Origin: Saccharum officinarum
Lineage: Eukaryota > Streptophyta > Magnoliopsida > Poales > Poaceae
Length of the DNA stretch: 64,000 nucleotides
Direction of reading: 5' to 3'
NCBI GenBank assembly: GCA_020631735.1
Contig: CM036209.1
Coordinates: 3,137,451 to 3,201,450 of the forward strand
Under the pieces are notes generated by a model, which was given only the letters and a program-made list of their open reading frames with translations, did no database searches and was not told the origin of the DNA. Made by a program: the position numbers and the translations under genes. Numbering within the stretch: the first letter of the stretch is position 1; each line of letters opens with the position of its first letter. Below, in pieces: positions 57,731 through 64,000 of this stretch.

Positions 57731-58821
57731 GTAATAATTGTGGTCAGTTTGATGTATGTTCTTAGACAGGACTCAAGCCAGAACTATTTCTATTATATCT
57801 AAATATAATAAACCTTAGTGGAAGGAATCTATTCCCTATGCTACAGATGAAACTTGGCAGCTGCAGTCTAGATGAGGTTTGAAAAGTCAATCCATTGCCA
57901 TGTGAGCAGCGGTGCTTCTGATGCAGCATGGGCCTATATATCTCAATAAAATACAACAGCTCAACTTAACTGTCATCTAACAAATAAAAAGTAGTAATAT
58001 TCTATTTATTTATCAGATTGAAGCTTCCATGTCTGCTTTCTCCAAATTAGCATAGGTAGTTGCAGTGCAGAAAACGATGCTCCAAATAGAACATGATAGA
58101 GAAGAAACCAAGGATCGTCCCATTTCCAGCGACAAGGACTCCAGGTTAGGCTTCAAGAAACCGAACGCCTGACTGGCTTTTGGTTCAAGCCCAACGAATA
58201 AGACACGGCCCAATGCAGCCCAACAACACACCGGCAGACTACGTTTTTGTGCTTCCTGAATCTTGATCCACCACATACGGCACCACCATCAATGAATGTT
58301 TTAAACTGTGGTTGTTCTATTATTATTGTTATATAAAATACCAGGGCTACAAATGCATGCACGCATGTCCCATCTCTTTTAAATGCATAACATCCGGTTG
58401 CCACCCCACCATGCATCAAGTAATGATTTGATCATTAAATTTAAGAATGAAGAACCATTCCATAGATTGATCATGTTGATATGGTGTCAGAAATTAATCC
58501 ACCGACAAATTACAGTTACAGCAAACGCAAACGGCAAACCCTCGACGGTTCACGCAATGTTAAGTAGCAGTAGTATATCGGTCTGAAGTCACATGCGAGC
58601 AATACGAAGACGAACAGCCATTCAGATTCAAATGCTACTCCTGTCCATGTCACCTCATCCGTTTCAACAACCTGAATGCGACAGGCCATCACGCCAATCA
58701 AATCCTAGAAATTCCTTTTCAATTTGGCTGCCCCGCGTCCATCGGTCCCGGTCCATGCACGATTGAATTTACGTGTACCAGCCATGAAAACGACCACCTC
58801 CCCATCCGATTGATGGATTCA
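57731..58821. other. Downstream flank of the PP2C gene
   Basis: AT-rich sequence without a supported gene. The part next to 58822 should be the PP2C 3' untranslated region (minus strand). Confidence 0.4.
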
Positions 58822-61800
58822 TCAACGACCTTGCTGCTCCTCGCCGTCGTCTTCATCCAGCGAACTGGACCGCCTCCGCCAGCTCAGCACGCGCCCCATG
58901 CGCGGCAGCCTGATCACCGAGTTGGCCCGCGCCACCCCCTCCAGCGCTCTCCACACCGCCGTCCCCTCCTCCGACGCCTCGCCGCCGCCGCTACTCAGTG
59001 CCCTGCGGAAGCTGCTGCCCGTGAACGGCACGGCCGGCGGCTTCACGTCATCTCCTGTGCCTGGGACTCTGAGGCTCGCGTCAGGACCAGGAGAGGCCCG
59101 CCGGTTCAGGTACAGGCACACGACGGCGCAGTCGTCCACCATGGACGTCGGGTACTTGCACCGCCACGCTCTGACCGCACGGTCGATCAGCTGCCTCGCT
59201 GCCTTGGATGGGTCGGTCGCCGATGACACCAGCTTCACCACCTCCTTGTTGGACAACACGTCCCAAATCTGCAACAAGTTTTGTTGTTCATTGTACTGTA
59301 AAACCACATCATCTGAGACATTTGTCTATTGTGTAAACAAATCATTTTTTTAAGGAACAGGAGGAGTCTTGACCCCTACTGAAATATATTAAGTAAAGAA
59401 CTAAGTGTAAACAAATCATTTCATCATCAGCTAAAACTATCATGACAATAAATATATGACAGTGATATGCATGTATGGGTCACGTTTAGATTGCAAAAAA
59501 TTTCAACCCGATAAATAGTACCACTTTCGTCTTATTTGGCAAATATTGTCTAATCGTGGACCAACTAGGCTCAAAAGATTTATCTCGTGATTTCCAACTA
59601 AACTGTGTAATTAATTATTTTTCTACCTACATTTAATACTTCATGCATGGGTCCAAAGATTGATGTGATGGAGAGAGAGTGAAAAATTTTCAACTTTCTG
59701 AATCTGTAAATCAAATGCAAGGAAATGAATGGCTGAAAGTGACGGGAATCTGAAACTACGAATCAAATAAATGATCACATTTTTTTATTACCCCATCAGT
59801 AGCAAGCACCAAGAACTCATCTTTCTCAGACAGTTTCCTGCAGTAGACTTCAGGTGTGCAGATAAGGCCATGGTTCTTCAGGCAGAAGTCACCGAAGGCC
59901 CTTGCCATGGCGAGGCCCGGCGCATCCTGATCCGGCAGCCACATCCTAGGCACGTCTGGCTCGTCGTCCATGGCAAACACTCTTCCCTTGCAGTTCAGAA
60001 TCCTTGCGAACTCGCCTGTTGCAAGTGTGCAGGGATGCAAAATGAAGTCAAGATGTGTACTCATGTGAATGGGCTGATAACCATGAGATCAGATTTGGAT
60101 GCTCACTTGGAAGATCTGGCTTCAAGTCGGTGGTCAGCTGGATGGGTATCAGACGGTCCTTGCTGTCCCGGGTGCAAAGAACAGCGCGTGAATCGCCCAA
60201 ATTGGCAACGATCAAGTGATCACCCTGCGCATAACAAGGACAATTGGGCAACAGAATAAGTGATATGTATGATTTACATATGTTGATTTAACCTTTAAGG
60301 TGTAGTTTTCAGTATTTTTATGTACAACCGAAACTTGATTTCCAATACAGTTAGTAGTTACAGTACAACTAAATCACTGATCCGCTATCTGACTTGCCAA
60401 AGGAATCCAAATCACCTTTCCAGTTCAGCTAGTAGTTACAGTTCAGAATTAGTAATAGTACCTGTCTAACAGCAGTGACTGCAGTTGTGCCACTACAAAT
60501 GCAGTCGATTCCTGAATGTTGCCTCAGCTCCTCATCCACCTGCTCAAATGTCTTCACGAATATGTTCTTCCAAATGGACAACAGCTGGCTCTCATCGCTT
60601 GTATCATCACTGGACGAGCTGCTATCTGACTTGTCAAAGGAATCCAAATCAGTGTTGCTTGAGGGATCTTCTTCAGTTCTGAGCTTCAAACTATTGCTTG
60701 AATCATCATCTTCAGGTTTGAGCTTCAAACTATTGCTTGAGTCATCTTCTTCAGTTGTGAGCTTCAAATTACTGCTTGAGTCATCTTCTTCAGGTTTAAG
60801 CTTCAAAGTATCTCTTGAGGAATTTTCTTCCCCAGTTTTCGGTTTCAAAGCAGAGGCTAGTTTCACTGGAAGGGTGTCGCGGACATGGCGAGCGACTTCT
60901 CGGCCAAGAGGGCCATGCCCATCAAACACTCCGCAGAAGATGTGGCCTTTCTGGCCAGCAAAGTCCTAAACATCTTGATACAATTGCCACACATCAAGAT
61001 CAAGCGAATCGCGTGTGTGAATGAGAAAAAAAAACAATATACTTGCATTGGATATGCTAATAATAAGGATAAGGTACAAAGATATGGATGTGCCAACATA
61101 GTTTTAAATGTTCCGGCCCAGGCAGGTTCATGTACAATGCAACACCCTGTTCGTTTGGATTTATCAGCAGAATCAGCAGCCATCCAACAGTGTTTTTCTC
61201 TCGCAACAAACCAGCGAACAGTGCTTTCAGCACAATAAACCAGTGAAACGAACAGGCCGCAAGCTCTCAGGACACTGGTGGTGTGGGCAATAAAGATGGG
61301 GAAGTGCATAATTTCAGGTTTCTAAAAAAATCTGTTTTTTTTCCTTTCTACTAACGCATCTCTCTCAGGTTGTAAGATTTCAATTCTCAGCAGCCATAGA
61401 TAGATCCGGTGCACTTTGCACAAACTATAATAAGTTGTAAATACAGGTTGCATTGCAAGTTGCAACAATACCGTGGACAGCTTGCACATGGGGAAAACAC
61501 ACACAATATCCCAGATATTTCAGTTTTCTTAATTGCTAGGAGTATCATCCTTCCTGGTTGGACAAAATCAATGGTGCAAGGCTGCAAGGAGCTATCAAGT
61601 GCGTCGAACTAGTAGGCAGAGGCGTTGCAGGCAATCCAAGGTGCAAGTTGCAAGTAGAGAGAGAGAGGGAGGGTGAGGTGATGCACCTCGCAGACGGTCA
61701 TGGCGTCCTGGTTGGCGCCCTTCCATCCCTGCTTGGTGTGCACGGAGACGCCGGCGCTGGCCCACAGGTGGCTGTGGAACAGGTCGTCGTGCATCCATGG

Positions 61801-61863
61801 GAAGCCCAAGCCCTCGTCGTCGTCCAGCTCCCCTGCTGCCGCCTTGCTCAAGCAGATCCCCAT
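58822..61863 (-). CDS. Plant PP2C-type protein phosphatase, intact, with an acidic tandem-repeat insert
   Basis: Five minus-strand exons, 61863-61687, 60965-60462, 60224-60107, 60015-59792 and 59268-58822, all with GT-AG borders, join into one 489-residue frame. The protein is a Mg/Mn-dependent Ser/Thr phosphatase. Metal ligands and motifs: GANQDAM (D53), VFDGHG (D74), GDSRAVL, ARAFGDFCLK, LATDG and SMVDDCAVVCL. The start MGICLSK suits N-myristoylation and palmitoylation, so membrane attachment is likely. Residues about 100-165 are four acidic repeats of 13-14 residues (core LKLKPEEDDSS) inserted after the first helix; most family members lack such an insert or have a shorter one. The C-terminus has a Ser/Arg-rich tail (GRVLSWRRRSSSLDED). 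It is the only fully intact host gene in the window. The substrate is unknown. Confidence 0.93.
59486..59718. mobile_element. Diverged TTTAG-type MITE in PP2C intron 4
   Basis: GTTTAGATTGCAAAAAATTTC at the left and GAAAAATTTTCAACTTTCTG at the right. The interior matches the MITE at 33880 (ACATTTAATACTTCATGCATG versus ACATTTAATACTCCATGCATG, here cited in part). Confidence 0.6.
60660..60830 (-). repeat. In-frame ~42-bp tandem repeat in PP2C exon 2
   Basis: Four diverged units, each containing GAGCTTCAAACTATTGCTTG or a variant on the plus strand, encode the acidic LKL-x-EEDDSSN repeats. All units are multiples of three, so copy changes keep the frame. Confidence 0.85.
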
Positions 61864-62895
61864 TGCTGCTGCCTATGCTTGCTTGCGCGTGAGCTCCGTC
61901 CTCTCCTCTACACGACTACTCCAAGCAAGGCAGCAGGAGCTGCGGTGGGTTAAATTTATGTTTGCTTCATTGGTTGGTTTGCAGGTGTGGTGGGGGGCAT
62001 TTAATGACAGGACCGCTAGGGTAGGGTAGGGCAGCGTATGACGACGGACCTTTTTATACAGGGATCCGTCACCCATTGTAGTAATGAAGCTTTGAAGCTT
62101 CTTCTCCTTCTAGGACGGACAAACAAACGGATGGAGAACTCCAGGAGAGGGAAAAGGGCTCGAGCAATGCAGCAGGTGGCAGCAGCTGCGCTCTGCCCTG
62201 GGCGCAACGGCGAGCCATGGCCGAGAGGCGACGCAACCCGGCAACTGCAGATGGAGATGCCATGCATTTACTCATCAAGGGACAAGGAGTGAAGGGATCA
62301 CGGACGGGAGCATCGGCCAGCTACCCGTGGTTGGCAACGGCAATGGCAACTGCCTGTCCGGCGCCAAACGTGATGCCTGCGCCGTCGCCCATGTCGCCTC
62401 GCTCTCGCTCCTGCCAGCTGCTTCTTCAATGCTACTAGCTGCCCATGGCCCTGCCTCTCTACCTGTCCATTGCAAAACCTGCCATTCCTGTCTCAACCTG
62501 TGCTTTGAGTTCCATGGTCCCGTACAACATTGGCCACATCGGACTTGACCAAACTCCAGCACCCGCAGACTTTAAGCATCAATCATGCGTCTCCATCTAC
62601 TATCGTCTCCTCGTTTGTTTGAGAGAGGATACGATACGGCCAAGCAGAGGGCCTGCCCAGAGGTGCTGCACCAGATCCTGTATGGCGTATGCAGCCGGCA
62701 AGCCACTTCATTCAAGCACTATAAACTGGCAGATCACCAGTATCCTTCATTCTGTTCATGCATCCCAAACAGGACACCTAGATGCAATGCAAGCCACTCC
62801 GTTACAGCTAATCACAAACATAAATGCAACAGCCAACAAACACAGACCATATCCCATATCTATGGCACTAAATTCTAAAAACCATTTTCTTATCG
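61864..62895. other. Upstream region of PP2C
   Basis: Minus-strand 5' flank of PP2C. No other gene is supported; short ORFs on both strands lack recognisable domains. Confidence 0.4.
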
Positions 62896-63170
62896 GGCCT
62901 TGTTTAGATACCCAAGTTTAGGTGCAAAATCTGCATAGTAAACGTCACGCACACTGTAGCAATTTTGTTTTTATTTGGTAATAATTGTCCAAATCTTGAT
63001 TAATTAGGCTCTAAATGTTCGTCTCGCAAAGTACAACAAAACTGTGCAATTAGTTTTTTTATTTCATCTACATTTAGTACTCCATATATGTGCCGACATT
63101 TTGATGTGACAGGGAATATGAATTCTGCATAGTGAATTTAGTGGACAAAGTTGAGAATCTAAACGAGGCC
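62896..63170. mobile_element. TTTAG-type grass MITE
   Basis: Ends GGCCTTGTTTAGATACC and GAATCTAAACGAGGCC are inverted repeats. The interior shares TTGATTAATTAGGCTC and AACTGTGCAATTAGTTTT with related MITEs in the window. I could not fix the target duplication. Confidence 0.75.
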
Positions 63171-63510
63171 TCAACCAAAACCATCTCTTCCATGTTAATA
63201 ACTTTCCTTCATCTTACATGATATAATATTCTATACAGAAACTTCCTGACTGTGCTCCACAGAAATGTAGTAATGTACTCCCCAGGCATGTTCACCTCAC
63301 CAAACAAAGGTGGGATTGGGACTGGAACTGGGACTGGATCTAGTCATCTAGTATACAACATCAAGATATGCACCTCAGCCGTACCGCACCGATTACAGTA
63401 CAAAATTTTGAGCTCGTTCTTCAGACATCACTTCTGGATGCCAGTCAACAAACCTATCCATCCACAAGATGCATGCCCTGCCTTCCGCAATTGCCACACT
63501 TGAGATCTTC
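63171..63510. other. 3' flank of the gene entering from the right edge
   Basis: AT-rich, no features beyond a short GGGACTGGAACTGGGACTGG repeat near 63316. Confidence 0.35.
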
Positions 63511-64000
63511 TCACCGTACAAGCACATCTTGGGACTGTTGCTTCCATACATCACAAGGTTCCACCTCAACCTGCACAAGGCCACACCTGTTATTAGACAC
63601 TTCTGACTTTTGCAGGGTTGTAATTCTAGTAAGAACAAATCCACTCAACAGTCAACAGATATAAGACAACTGTGCTATGCTCTTAGGCATTTTTTTAAAC
63701 ACCATCCATAAGCAAATCATGATTTGTGTGTTTTGAAGCATAGACAAAATCTTGAGAGTTAAAAAAAATCATTGCACAGCACAAACATAGCTTACAAGAA
63801 TCACAACTTTTCTGAAGCAAATAGTATGTAGTGTTTTCAAGTAGCAAATCAGGCAAGACACCTAAATGAGTTGGTGAACACAAGGGTTTAACGCTGTGTA
63901 AAGCAACCAGGGGAGTAGTAGAATACCTTGAATGGTTTATCGATCCACTGGAAAACACAGCCGCGTGCCTCAACATTTTTTATCATATGAAAAGGCATCA
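63511..64000 (-). CDS. Last exons of an unrecognised minus-strand gene (partial)
   Basis: An exon from the right edge to 63927 reads ...FHMIKNVEARGCVFQWIDKPFK with donor AAG|GTATTC. A final exon 63570-63511 after CTTGTGCAG reads VEVEPCDVWKQQSQDVLVR then stop. CVFQWID recalls the last cysteine block of GRF-type zinc fingers, but too little is present for a firm call. Confidence 0.35.

Overview
The window is nuclear DNA of a grass (Poaceae, most likely a panicoid such as the sorghum, millet or sugarcane group). Evidence: spliced plant genes with GC-rich first exons, a Dof transcription factor, a plant-type PP2C, grass MITE families (CTCCCTC-type Stowaway, TTTAG-ended MITEs), a CACTA element with CACTGCCGG subterminal repeats, and long-LTR Ty3/gypsy elements primed by initiator tRNA-Met. 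Two 100-N runs (21166-21265 and 44247-44346) mark assembly gaps of unknown true size.

Layout. 1-21 kb is the gene-rich end: a class IV aminotransferase-like gene (842-3184, +), the signal recognition particle receptor beta subunit gene (8231-11034, +), a Dof zinc-finger gene (13343-16351, +) and the 5' part of an RBR-type E3 ubiquitin ligase gene (17915-21165, +). Two nested Mutator-like elements, each with a perfect 9-bp target duplication, separate the SRP receptor beta start codon from its promoter. 21-33.5 kb is a young non-autonomous LTR retrotransposon (21382-32314; 3.78-kb LTRs, one ORF, no pol) lying between a LINE fragment and a decayed gypsy integrase. 34-41 kb holds two related minus-strand gene copies (DUF3615-like) separated by a CACTA element. 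41.8-43.9 kb is a solo LTR with a perfect 5-bp duplication. 44.3-53.3 kb is the 5' part of a minus-strand Ty3/gypsy element with a 4.8-kb LTR; between LTR and gag it carries an ORF whose first residues copy the histone H3 tail. Its LTR interrupts a CHX-type cation/proton exchanger. 53.8-58 kb contains small transposons and one gene fragment. 58.8-61.9 kb is an intact five-exon PP2C gene (minus), and the right edge holds the last exons of another minus-strand gene.

Reading quality. The PP2C gene splices into one open frame, and the two LTRs of the young element differ at only about a dozen sites. Base quality is therefore probably good, yet the aminotransferase, SRP receptor beta, Dof, RBR and DUF3615-like genes carry one or more single-base frameshifts, several of them in homopolymers. 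Whether these are assembly errors or true decay is open and is raised in the findings.

The most unusual feature is the histone H3-tail mimic ORF at 47088-47702. Next are the nested MULEs in the SRP receptor beta leader, the roughly 20-copy GCGACAGACGC array upstream of the TATA box of the solo LTR, and a conserved splice-site-like module shared by two otherwise different long LTRs.
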